NCBI GenBank assembly: GCA_006384855.1
Contig: VCJN01003357.1
Span: 1 to 64,000, forward strand
Direction of reading: 5' to 3'
DNA from: Tetraselmis striata
Taxonomy: Eukaryota > Chlorophyta > Chlorodendrophyceae > Chlorodendrales > Chlorodendraceae
Length of the DNA stretch: 64,000 nucleotides
The position numbers and the translations under genes were made by a program. The first letter of the stretch is position 1; the number at the start of each line of letters is the position of its first letter. Below, piece by piece: positions 47,041 through 57,448 of this stretch. The notes beneath the pieces are model-generated. The model had not been told where the DNA came from and did no database searches. It was given only the letters and a program-made list of their open reading frames with translations.

Positions 47041-47589
47041 TTAGAAGAGAGGGCTGCCCTTGATGGCCTCGTACGCCAGCAAAGAGGCGAAGCCGATCAT
47101 CGCAGCGCGACCGTTCAGCATCTCAGCGCCAGGGGTGAAGGGACCGAACTTCATCTCCTTCTTGCCCTGCTTAGCCAAAGGGATCAGTGACGCGGTTGTT
47201 AAGAGAGCCACGACGAAGATCATCGGGCCGGGGATGGACGAGAACTGTGCGCCGACAGTCTGCCCGGTGGATAGCTCGGCTCCGAGAGCGGCAGCGAAGC
47301 GGAGCATCGCCAAGCGGCCGTTGATGACTTCGGGGGCTGGACCGGAGAACGCCATAGCGTCACCTAGGGCGACGCCCTTAGGAGCGGGCGGCGGAGGAGG
47401 AGTCGCAGGGGCAGACTCAGCCTTAGGAGCCTCGACCTTGGGAACCTCGGCTTTGGACTTCTCGCCATCAGCTCGGACGACGAAGCGAGCGGGGCGGGCG
47501 GAAGCAGCCTTGCGAGGTCGCAGGCAGTGGGCAGGGCGCACGGCGCCACGGGCGGCGATGGCAGATTGAGAGGACATGACAGTTGCCAT
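47041..47589 (-). CDS. ELIP: Early light-induced protein (ELIP), array unit B
   Basis: A 182-aa paralogue of the unit A gene with the same start context, TATA box (47681-47691), transit peptide and three helices. Protein differences from unit A are few: F9S in the transit peptide, Q145E between helices II and III, and G97R inside helix I, where EVINGRLAMLGF becomes EVINGRLAMLRF. A charged Arg in place of a helix-packing Gly next to the pigment-binding motif could impair folding or pigment binding. The reading frame is otherwise intact, so the gene may be expressed but altered. Convergent with the FLV1 remnant. Confidence 0.93.
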   Translation of the reverse strand: MATVMSSQSAIAARGAVRPAHCLRPRKAASARPARFVVRADGEKSKAEVPKVEAPKAESAPATPPPPPAPKGVALGDAMAFSGPAPEVINGRLAMLRFAAALGAELSTGQTVGAQFSSIPGPMIFVVALLTTASLIPLAKQGKKEMKFGPFTPGAEMLNGRAAMIGFASLLAYEAIKGSPLF

Positions 47590-48109
47590 CGTGGTAGAAG
47601 GTTGGAGATTACAGTACGTGACCAAAAAGTGGTAACGAGGGCGGATATTGATGATGGTGCCCCTATCAGAAGGTGGTGACCCTTTATATAGCCTGCAGTG
47701 TGTGTGCTTACTGTCGGCTCGCTGCATTGGGGGCCGCACGAAGGCGCCGCAGCAATTCTAGAACTCCGAAAGCCACCCTGGGGCTCCCCTTCCGTGCTGT
47801 CTTCACTCTGCTGTCGACCGTCGGTTTCGTCGTTTCGAGCGCGAATTCCTGCCCGAAATTCGCGCCACGTCACTATAGGTATGCGTGCCAGCAGAATCTA
47901 CCGAAAAGTGTAGCAATATGATGGTACGTCCAAGCATGTGCAAAGTACGAGCAACGGATACTATGGGGACAACTACAAGAATACCCGTCGACGAATAACA
48001 GATATTCGGCACCCGGAAGCGTCCCGCTGTCGTGGCAGCGTCGGCGCAATATGATAAATCCATGACGCGACGACACAGCCACCGCCGAAGACATCGTCCT
48101 GGTACCGGT

Positions 48110-50070
48110 GTGAATTACAAAAAGGGCAGTTCCGCCCCCATAATTAGAAAATCAGCACAGCAAGCCGCCTAAAAGCGGCCCGCATCCCGCATAAGGCGGG
48201 ATGGGTGAGTGATGCGCACACGGTTCAGAGTCCGGGCCACGCGTGCACGTGTGTGTGTGTGGGTGATCCTCGGACGTGCTGTGCAGCTTCAGCAACGGGA
48301 TGGCAGACGAATCTATCTGCGCCGTTCGATGAATCGAGCGCGCTCTCGAGCGGCCACCAAGCTCAGGACCCCGAGGAAATCTCTTGCGAGCAAGGCCTCC
48401 TGGTGAGCCCGGGTGATGCACCGAGTGCCCCGCGATGAGAGGGCACCCCGATCCGCAGCCAAGCATGCGATACCACGCACTGGGCGGTGCACCCCCTTGC
48501 TCACCTCACCCACTGTGCCGAAGACCATGCCCGTGTACTCCGACATATCAAGGATGTCTCGAAGAGGACCCTTGTGTCCGGGCTCTGTGTTGTGCCACGC
48601 CGCATCCCGCGCAGCCAACCCCCGTTGTATGTCGCCCAACAGGGAGCGCTCAAACCTGATCCATAGCCGTGGCCCGGGGCACTGAAGTGTACTTGACCCC
48701 GTACCGCATAGTCTTGAACTCCAGCGGCGTGGACTTCAAGCTCCGGGGATCATAGCTCCCGGTCACGACGTTGAACGCCGGAAGGGAGAGCTCTGCGTCC
48801 GGCACTAGGTCCTTGAGCTCATCCCTGGGTACGGTGTTGCCGAGAGGCACTGCCTGCTGGAACAAGTCATCCACCTCCCGCCGTACCGCGATACCTAGGC
48901 CGTGAACACAGTGATCGCGGAAGGCATCTGCGATAGCGTCGTGCTGTAACTACACGCCAGTGAGCGTCTCCAGGCGCCGGGAGGTTCATGAGCGCGTCGC
49001 CGTATAGGTCAACAGTGACGGGGTTGTGCTCCGTCGAGGGCAGAATTATCTGGCACCCAACCACCGGGGCCAAGCACGGGCTAGGCAGAAAGAAGTACCC
49101 GGCAGCGACCTCCCGCAGCTCATGCGGAGTCATGGCTGTCCGCGCGGTGGGGATGGCCACTGTCCACATGCCTGACGCCGCGTCGAGCTGGTTGAACAAG
49201 ACTCGTTCCCTACATGTGGCAGGGAGAGCGCACACCACATTTCGAAGCAGAGAGTTGTTGGCCCGGTCCAGAAATGTTGTCAGCTCCTTTTGCGAGCCCG
49301 ACGCAGCCTCCACTTCCCGCTCCATCTGGCGTGCATCTGCGTCGCCGAGATGGCCAACAGTAGCCGCTTGGAGGCGGCCCCACGCCTCCGTCGCGCATCT
49401 CCGCGGCGTAGCTGTCCGACCCATGAGCATCGTTTAGGAAGTGGTCATACTGGCGGGCGGAAGAAGTTGGGTTGAAGCTGCCTCGGCCAAGTACGGACCC
49501 GAGCTGTGGGTGGAAGAAACCAGGGGTGGGGGTGTTGGTGCCGGAGTTCCTAGTCAAGAACCTTGGGAGGATGGCATTCATGCAGCCGATGAAGGCGGCA
49601 TCACGAACGGTAGCCATGCGGCGGATGCCAGCTCCCTTCAATCGAGTGGGGAGGTGAAGCATGCTGCGCGCCCTGGCCACTGCATCCTCGCTCAAGGTAG
49701 CCACCTCCGCTGCCATGGGGTCGGGGTCGTGCAAAAGCTCCGCCAAGAAATCGGTGACCATCGGATTGGTGTCGGTGCCGTACGTGGAGGGATCAAAAGA
49801 GACCCCTAGCACCCGTTCGACCGCCGCGAGGATGGTGGCATCCACCGCCTCCGCAAAGGCCTCCACCTCGGACGGAAGACAATTGCGGAGCCAATACCCC
49901 GCCTTGTGTTGCATGCAATGCTTGAGCAGGGACCATGCGTGGTGATGCAAGCAAGGCGTGGGTAGGTGTACCGACGGCTGGGCTTGGCAGACAGAAGCTT
50001 GCTCAGGCTAGCGTCCACCTCCTCTCGTAGCTCCTCCGCCTTGCCGCGCATGTACGCCTGCAACCTATAC
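48110..50070 (-). mobile_element. LINE-1-family copy 1, unit B
   Basis: Counterpart of the unit A copy, starting after TGGTACCGGT (48100-48109). On its right the flanking repeat is TGGTCAGGT, followed directly by a second LINE-1 copy. Broken. Confidence 0.65.
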
Positions 50071-50079
50071 TGGTCAGGT

Positions 50080-50942
50080 GTGAATTACAAAAAGGGCAGT
50101 TCCCCAGAATTAGAAAATCAACACAGCAAGCCGCCTAAAAGCGGCCCGCATCCCGCATAAGGCGGGATGGATGAGTGATGCGCACACGGTTCAGAGTCCG
50201 GGCCACGCGAGCACGTGTGTGTGTAGGTGATCCTCGGACGTGCTATGCAACTTCAGCAACGGGATGGGAGACGAATCTGCGCCGTCTGATGAGGCAGCGA
50301 GCACGCTCTCGAGCGGCCACCAAGCTCAGAACCCCGAGGAAATCTCTTGCGAGAAAGGCCTCCTGGTGAGCCCGGGTGATGCACCGAGTGCCCCACGATG
50401 AGAGGGCACCCCGGTCCGCAGCCAAGCATGCGATACCACGCACTGTGCGGTGCACCCCCTTGCTCACCTCACCCACTGTGCCGAAGACCATGCCCGTGTA
50501 CTCCGACATATCAAGGATGTCTCGAAGAGGACCCTTGTGTCCGGGCTCTGTGTTGTGCCACGCCGCATCCCGCGCAGCCAACCCCCGTTGTATGTCGCCC
50601 AACAGGGAGCGCTCAAACCGATCCACAGCCGTGGCCCGGGGCACTGAAGTGTACTTGACCCCGTACCGCATAGTCTTGAACTCCAACAGCGTGGACTTCA
50701 AGCTCCGGGGATCATAGCTCCCGGTCACGACGTTGAACGCCGGAAGGGAGAGCTCTGCGTCCGGCACTAGGTCCTTGAGCTCATCCCTGGGTACGGTGTT
50801 GCCGAGAGGCACTGCCTGCTGGAACAAGTCATCCACCTCCCGACGTACTGCGATACCTAGGTCGTGAACACAGTGATCGCGGAAGGCATCTGCGATAGCG
50901 TCGTGCTGTACACGCCAGTGAGCGTCTCCATGCAACCTATAC
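50080..50942 (-). mobile_element. LINE-1-family copy 2, unit B, internally deleted
   Basis: Begins with the family 3' tail and ends at the same 5' boundary as its neighbour (TGCAACCTATAC), followed by TGGTACCGGT (50943-50952). About 1.1 kb of the middle is missing compared with unit A. The head-to-tail pair suggests unequal recombination at the target repeats rather than two insertions. Confidence 0.65.
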
Positions 50943-51410
50943 TGGTACCGGTAGTAGTGACGACGACTTGCGATCAAATGCGATATGAAGTCCAATAGCA
51001 TGTCAATGGTCATTGTACTTTGCGATCCTTGTTCCCGCTATGCGGCGGCCCCTTTTGTAATCCGGGCTTACCTCTTTTGGCATGCCTTCTGACCCTTATT
51101 TTCCGGTCAGTATGATGTCCGAACACTTTGCACTAAAATCCTGTAACCTCCGCAGCTCACGGCTAATCGTATTGATTCCGGGTTGGGCGCCCTCCGCAGT
51201 CCGGTGATAAGGTATGTGCAGGTACCTTTCTCCTGATGGAGCCAACGTCTGAATAACCCCGTGCAATCTCTTTTTGCCGAAACCGGAGATTTCCGTAATT
51301 CCGAAAAACATACCATTTGCTTCCGATAGCGCTGGATAGATGCCTTATTAGCTGCCGTGCTACTTTGTCCCCGTTTAAATGATCCGAATCCCGTAACCCG
51401 AACACAGATG

Positions 51411-51419
51411 TAGCGACTA
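51411..51419 (+). repeat. TAGCGACTA 9-mer, present as an insertion relative to unit A
   Basis: Unit A reads GATGTATTTTC and unit B reads GATGTAGCGACTATTTTC at the homologous place, that is GCGACTA added at a TA. Exact copies of the 9-mer or its complement also occur at 592, 613, 1845, 1950, 3182, 20263, 32897, 36521 and 63214. Confidence 0.8.
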
Positions 51420-51529
51420 TTTTCTTCCGGCGCCCCTGCGCAGTCTGATGAGTTCCGGATTTATTCTCATCCGTATCCGGTGGTGTTCGCCCACGAGGTT
51501 CTCGTCGTTGTCCGGGGGATCTGCGTTTA

Positions 51530-51690
51530 TTTTTAAATGCCAAGCTTGATCTGTTTTTGTCTCCCGACTTAGTTGGGGTGATGTGGGTACCCTTCCTAGG
51601 TTCATCATACCCTGCCCTCAACTTCTGCCTCTCGCCCGCCTAGGCCACTGCTACTACCCTTGGGGCATGACACAGTTTTACGACCTATTT
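51530..51690 (+). repeat. Dispersed repeat, unit B
   Basis: Same repeat as 42690-42860 and ELP4 intron 7. Confidence 0.7.
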
Positions 51691-52009
51691 ACTGGTGCTG
51701 ATGACTTCGCTGAAAAACACGTTGATCTTCCCCATTTATGCCCCAATTTAGGCTATTCTTGCCCTTTTGGTGTGTATTTCGGCATTGATGTTGTTTGCAG
51801 TACCCTTCCCTGTATTCCAGTCGCTTGCCTTGCCTTGTTTTGTGGCTGGACTTGCCGGAATATAAACGGACCATATATATTTTCTTTGCATGGGGGTGAC
51901 TTGATGTCATCTCCGTTTTCTAATCCTTGCCTCGCAGGGCGATCAAGACCGGGCGCAGCCCGTGCGATGGATGCAGCGCGTCGCCTGTGCATCGCCTTCA
52001 CATTGTGAG

Positions 52010-52950
52010 AGGCATGTGACCATCTGGCGCCGTGGAGGAACTCAGACAGAAAATGACATGGCCAAACGCTATGCCTCCGCCGTTGGCTACTGCCCCGGAA
52101 ATCTGTACTTAGCGGGATGTGCAAACATTTTTTGCTGAATGTTGGCATCGCCATCATCATGGACGCAAGACGATGCGTAACGGGAGCAGATCTGCGTTCC
52201 CAAGGGACTTGCCGCATGCGTTATCGCTATTGGCGACCGCCATGAGTGAGGTGGGGGTGCCCAAACACGCCAACCCCGTGTATGCTGCGAGCGTCGTCAA
52301 ACATTTGAGCGGATCCAAGCGTTACCGGGTGAGCTGGCCTACGGCAGTTGCGGTGTAGCTGTGCCTTTGGACTACGCAACCTTGGTGGACCTGGTCCAAT
52401 TCGTGGACAGCAACCTGATTTCGCGGGCCACCACTGATGGGGTGAGCATTGCCGTTGTGCATCACATGTTTACATGGCGTTGTATTTGTGGGGTGCCGCC
52501 GCTTGCGGCTTTGAGGCTGGCTCCATGGGATTGACATGGTTCCTGATGCACGGCGCGGATCTGTTGCCCGCCTGGGAGCTGACTGTTGTTGGTCGCCTGA
52601 ACTCGCGGATGATCTTCTTTTTTTTTGGAGGGGGGGGGGGGGGAGGGGTCGCTGCGGCACCAAGAGAAACCTGCCGGCTCACAGCGGCGTCGTGGGGCTG
52701 GGGCTGCTGCCGCCCGGTAGCGAACTGCTCTGCTCGCTCCGTTGCTTGGGCAGTTAGGCTGCTGCCATGGCTTACGCCAGATGGCCGTCGGTAGATTTTC
52801 ATTTCGTCCCAGGAAGGTTGAACGTCCTGCCGGTTTCCAAGCGCATGGCATGAGCATTGCCGCCATGAATTTCCGTATTAAAGGGCACTTGCGAGCCGCG
52901 GGGCTGTATCAAGGTCGCACTTCGTGTGAAACGTTGCCGTTTGGAGCATG
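52010..52950 (+). mobile_element. Tyrosine-recombinase element fossil, unit B
   Basis: Coding-like pieces in order: MAKRYASAVGYCPGNLYLAG, MSEVGVPKHANPVYAASVVK, LDYATLVDLVQFVDSN, LTWFLMHGADLLPAW, then MSIAAMNFRIKGHLRAAGLY followed by QGRTS. The last block resembles the region before the His-x-x-Arg of tyrosine recombinases in Crypton- or DIRS-type elements ('HL.AAGLY.G.T.H'). The copy is fossil and broken in several places; the family is not certain and no ends were found. Confidence 0.4.
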
Positions 52951-53159
52951 ATGTTGTTGCGGGAGGTGAGAGCGTTACACATGCGTCCCGTGGGCGCCAT
53001 CGCCATGTGAGAACTCCATTGGGTTCTGTGCACCCTGGCTGCCATCGGGACCGGCTACACATGGATATGGTCTCAAGACATTGAGGCGGATTGAGGCGTA
53101 CGAGGTCGCGTTGGACAGCGCATGGCAAAAGCGCTTTCATGTATTAAGGGAACTTATAC

Positions 53160-53702
53160 TGCCCGGATTTTCACGCTCAGAATTGCCATTTGGTGACGTT
53201 TAAGGGGTCTGCAAGTCCCAAAACATGTTTTCAAACTTTGGGGCCCAATGTTAGGCCCCATAACAAGCACCTAGGTGCGACCCATACTGCCTCAGACTCG
53301 AGCCCACTATAGGTCTGAAGTAAACAAACAACTCTTTCACTGCCCGGATTTTCACGCTCAGAATTGCCATTTGGTGACGTTTAAGGGGTCTGCAAGTCCC
53401 AAAACATGTTTTCAAACTTTGTAGCCCAATGTTAGGCCCCATAACAAGCACCTAGGTGCGACCCATACTGCCTCAGACTCGAGCCCACTATAGGTCTGAA
53501 GTAAACAAACAACTCTTTCACTGCCCGGATTTTCACGCTCAGAATTGCCATTTGGTGACGTTTAAGGGGTCTGCAAGTCCCAAAACATGTTTTCAAACTT
53601 TGTAGCCCAATGTTAGGCCCCATAACAGGCACCTAGGTGCAACCCATACTGCCTCAGACTCGAGCCCACTATAGGTCTGAAATAAATAAACAACTCTTCG
53701 TT
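53160..53702. repeat. 181-bp minisatellite, three units (unit B)
   Basis: TGCCCGGATTTTCACGCTC recurs at 53160, 53341 and 53522, an exact period of 181 bp with very few changes. Unit A has about one unit at the same place. Confidence 0.95.
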
Positions 53703-55133
53703 ATAGCGTTTCCCCAAATCAGGAGACTTTTTTGCTCGCGATGCAAGGAAATTTCTGGGATTCCGCAGTAATCACTGCTTTGGCACAATGCCTATCTTTC
53801 CTCCCACACCTCCCGCGCTGCGTCGTGGCAGTAGTGCATTGGAAGGACTTCAATATGGGTCATTCTCATGGTGAAGCTTGAGTCATATAGCGCGTCGCGT
53901 GATATGCTACCAATGGCCTACAATTTTAGGCCCTTTTGCGCACTGACAAAACTGTAGGGGTAGCGGCGCGTGCACGAATGCGATGCCACGGCATCTCCCA
54001 AATGGCACGACACTCCCACAATTTATTTATTTACTATCATATCATCCGTGCGTAAAAGCTTGGGGGCATGCGCATCCCCATGAAGCTGAAACGCGTGCAA
54101 TCGCATTGTGCAAGTTTCTGTTGACAAGCGGCAAGCGTTTTTTATTTCACTTTCAGCGGAAAAAGAGCACTACAGAAAATGATGCATCAGCGCGACGTTT
54201 TGGAGGGTGCGCTGCAACAAAGGTTATGGGACCTATGCTTCAGTATGAGTAGAAGACTATACGTAGTTTGGGCTATATGCTAGTGTGCAGCGATGTGCCC
54301 ACATGCAGATTCGTGGAGGGGCAAACTTTTGATGGAACCATGTACACTATATCGATCCAATACATGCGATAAATCCTGCCGTGTTGTCAAAATGCGGTAG
54401 CAAGGTGTAAAGGTATTATTTGGCTTTGCGTGCGTTGTCACTGCGTGCTCTGCGCCCCTACATGCTATTGAATTCTGCATGTGACGTACGGATTCATCAC
54501 ATTATTCGAGACTGATATTCTGAACCTGGCGGGCACACCAGTGTTCTTCATCAACCTGGGTCAAATTGGTCCTCCAACAGTCTTGCAAGAACCTTTTATC
54601 ATGTCAGCTTGTTGACAAAGCTGCGATCACATCATCTTGCAATTCCTGCTACTACGCAATCAGAGCAGCTGCTGGAAAAGCCACTACCCCGCAACAAGTT
54701 GTCTCGGTCTCCCAGAGGCAGTCACACAGAAGAAACCACCATATGCCACGTTACGAAAGTGCGCCTGAAAATTACTGCTATCGGCGACCCTGTGCGCACA
54801 CCCCGACTCACTGCCATCGCAGGTTTACCAACCAATACATCTTTCAAATAAAGAGGAACTGGCATTTAACGTTGCAAGCCATGGGAAGAAAGCTGCAGAC
54901 CGGCAATCTGCATTCTCAGCGGATGCCTCGCATTTCATGTCTCGGGTTGGAAGCTGCTAGCCGCAGGTGACATACCTCCAACGGATGCTCGCCGCCCATG
55001 TCAGACGCATAATTTCATCTACTCGGTAGAGTTTCTATCCGGAGGGGAGCTTCTATCTCTTGCTTATTTGCCACCTGCTGACAGGTGTTCCTGCTGGCTC
55101 CGCTGCATGTTACTGTACGCAAACTGAAGCAGC

Positions 55134-56567
55134 CTATAGAAGGGGCAGGCATAACGTTGTTAAAGGTGTGATCCTCTGTTGCGGCCAGAAGACGAAAGTC
55201 TGGAGTGGGCTTGTTGTCAGTGCGGCGATTAAACAAAGTTTGGCATTACTCCGCCATTGGGATGTGAGAGGTGCGCAAGTCGAAAGCCCCCACCTTCCTG
55301 CATACTCAGACGCAAGCGTGTGAAAGTAGGGATGGATAGAGCCAGGCGGCTCATCCGCACCCACTTCACAGCCACTCATTACAGCCTGCAATGGCAAAAG
55401 AGGTGAGGGAGTGAGTGACTGCCATATGCGTACTAGGAAGGGCATGCATGTGTACCGTTGCATTGTACGCTGGCGGAGCGCTGGCAAAGCTCACCTTCTC
55501 GCCAACTTCATGTGGAAAGCGATCAGTTTGACCCACCTGACCCGGGTGACAGAGCACTGCAACGGTTCAGAAATCCACCAGCAGGGCAACTGCCAATCAC
55601 GTTTAGCTGCAAGATCTGTACTCAGCCCCCACTATGTTCTAGGGAGCCGGTCGCACAAACAAACGTATCCGCTGAGACCAATCGCACCTGACAAAACGGG
55701 GGTTGCCCAGTGATGGCCACAAGCCCAGTGGAGAAGTTCCAATTGTCTCTGAAAGAGGGCACCGTAAACCCGGCGTTCTATCACAGAGAAGCCAGTTGTT
55801 AGGCCTATCAGCAAATCTCACCAGGCAGCAGCACAGTAAGTCAGTATCGGGGGTTGGACAGCCATTTACGTACTTGGAGCCTGGTGTTAGTGGCCTGGAT
55901 TATCGCCTCCGCACCCGCCGACACGGCTCCACCTGTTGCGAACCCAGCGGCTAAGCGCCCACGCAGCACCGGGTGCTTCTGCGCGAGCTGTGATGGGCAC
56001 AAATACGACAAGGGCTAAGCGACACGTGAGTAATCCTGAAGCTGATTTTCTGCCAATCAGGTGCAGCACTCACGGTCTTCCATGGGCAACAAATATCACT
56101 CGACGCCCGGGATGCCCCGCCTCGCGAAAGCCAGGGATTCAGTGATGTGTTCTTATCGCGCTTCTGTAGTAGCATTTCAAAGAAGGCAACGGGTCTCGCA
56201 CCTGTGCCAGCTGCTCGGTGAATAGCGCCACAGCCGCGCTCGTCTCCCCCTTCAGCGTCGGCCCCCCTACTAGCACCACCTCTGCCCAGTGAGCTTCCTC
56301 CACGCCGCACTGCCGCACCGGCAGGACGCGGAGCCGCTCCTCACCAAGCCCTGCCGCTCTCATGCCACGCGCAAGTGCGAGCGCCAAGCTCTTGGTGTGC
56401 CCCGATGTCGACTCGTACGCAATGAGAACGTTGGGCTCAGCCGGCTCCGCCTGGGCCGTTGCCAGCGCATGCCCCTCCAGCCCGCGGCGAGACGCCCATC
56501 CGGCGGTGGCACCATCCACCGCCAGGTACAGCCATACTAGCAGCGGCAGTAATACGCTTGACGCCAT
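55134..56567 (-). CDS. FLV2, flavodoxin-fold protein with signal peptide, four exons
   Basis: Predicted exons (minus) are 56567-56202, 55987-55874, 55777-55688 and 55385-55134; all GT..AG, all phase 0, about 273 aa. The start at 56567 opens a signal peptide (ASSVLLPLLVWLYLAVDG); a Met 54 codons upstream would bury it. Residues 46-61 hold the first strand and flavin-phosphate loop (NVLIAYESTSGHTKSLA). Then AEVVLVGGPTLKGE, exon 2 LRGRLAAGFATGGAVSAG, exon 3 GFTVPSFRDNWNFSTGLVAI and TGQPPFC, and exon 4 GCEVGADEPPGSIHPYFHTL align segment by segment with FLV1. The fold is that of WrbA-like quinone reductases and flavodoxins. The C-terminal tail after EYAGR differs between array units, so an alternative donor (AAG|GTGGGG) and another last exon are possible. 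Probably a lumenal or secreted redox protein (inference). Confidence 0.7.
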
Positions 56568-57058
56568 GTTCCCCCGACGCTTCCGCCCCTTGCACGATAT
56601 ACCGATAGTATGGCACTGCGTGCCTCGCCGGCTTTCAAGCTTGCTGCTGTAACCCCCACGAACTGCGGGGTCGTCGATACGAAGCTTGCGATCCACTGCA
56701 ACGGACAGTCGGACACAGCACCGCTGCACCGATACCAGTAGGGATCGCCCGATAGGCAGGATGGGACAGTGGCAGAAGGGAATGTCAGCCCGCCACGTAA
56801 TTTCGAACTAAGTACCACTCGCGACAGCACCAGCAGCGACGTGTGTCGGTGGAAGGGGATACCACGTTGCGATCTCCGGTGATAGCCGCTAAGTGAGATT
56901 ATGTCGACAGCATGTCGCGCGGGCACGGGTGTTACTACCGGGGTGCTACACCTACAGTAGCAGAGTTGATCGATTATTACTGCTACATGGTCGGCATTCT
57001 CCCTGTAGTAGCCCATTCATTGTATGAGTACACAATTCCGGGTTTATAATATAGGTAT

Positions 57059-57093
57059 TATAAACGCCTTCTGCTGCTAGCTCATGTAATTAA
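57059..57093 (+). mobile_element. 35-bp LINE-2 3' tail with 13-bp target-site duplication
   Basis: The segment contains 25 bases identical to the 3' end of the LINE-2 copy at 18364-19432 (CTTCTGCTGCTAGCTCATG and neighbours). It is flanked by ATAATATAGGTAT at 57046-57058 and 57094-57106. It lies in the roughly 880 bp between the divergent FLV2 and FLV1 starts. Confidence 0.75.
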
Positions 57094-57448
57094 ATAATAT
57101 AGGTATGACCTGTACGCACGTACTACGGTATTGTCTTGCGGATCTCGCAATAAGAAACTACAGAATAAGATTGGAATCATTACGCCGATACGATATATGT
57201 ATTTCGAGCTAGAACGTTGCTCCATTATGATGGTGTCCTACAGGTACAGGGTAGTCATCGGGTGACAAGCCCCAAGACGCGCTGCCCCGCGGCCTGCTCA
57301 GCGCGAATCTCGGGACGTGTGGCATGCCGAGCGCGGATGACGGCGTAGCTCCGAGGCGCTGAAACGATAACGCATCACAGCCAGTTCGCAGTTACTGACC
57401 AACGCGATACAGTGACAGGGCACGCACCTGGATTGATAGCCACCACAC

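Larger units (their letters stand above)
44931..54352. repeat. Tandem array unit B (9.42 kb)
   Basis: Same order as unit A. It is longer because of a second LINE-1 copy (50080-50942), a more complete tyrosine-recombinase fossil and extra minisatellite units. A/B is the youngest duplication of the array, judged by near identity. Confidence 0.92.
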
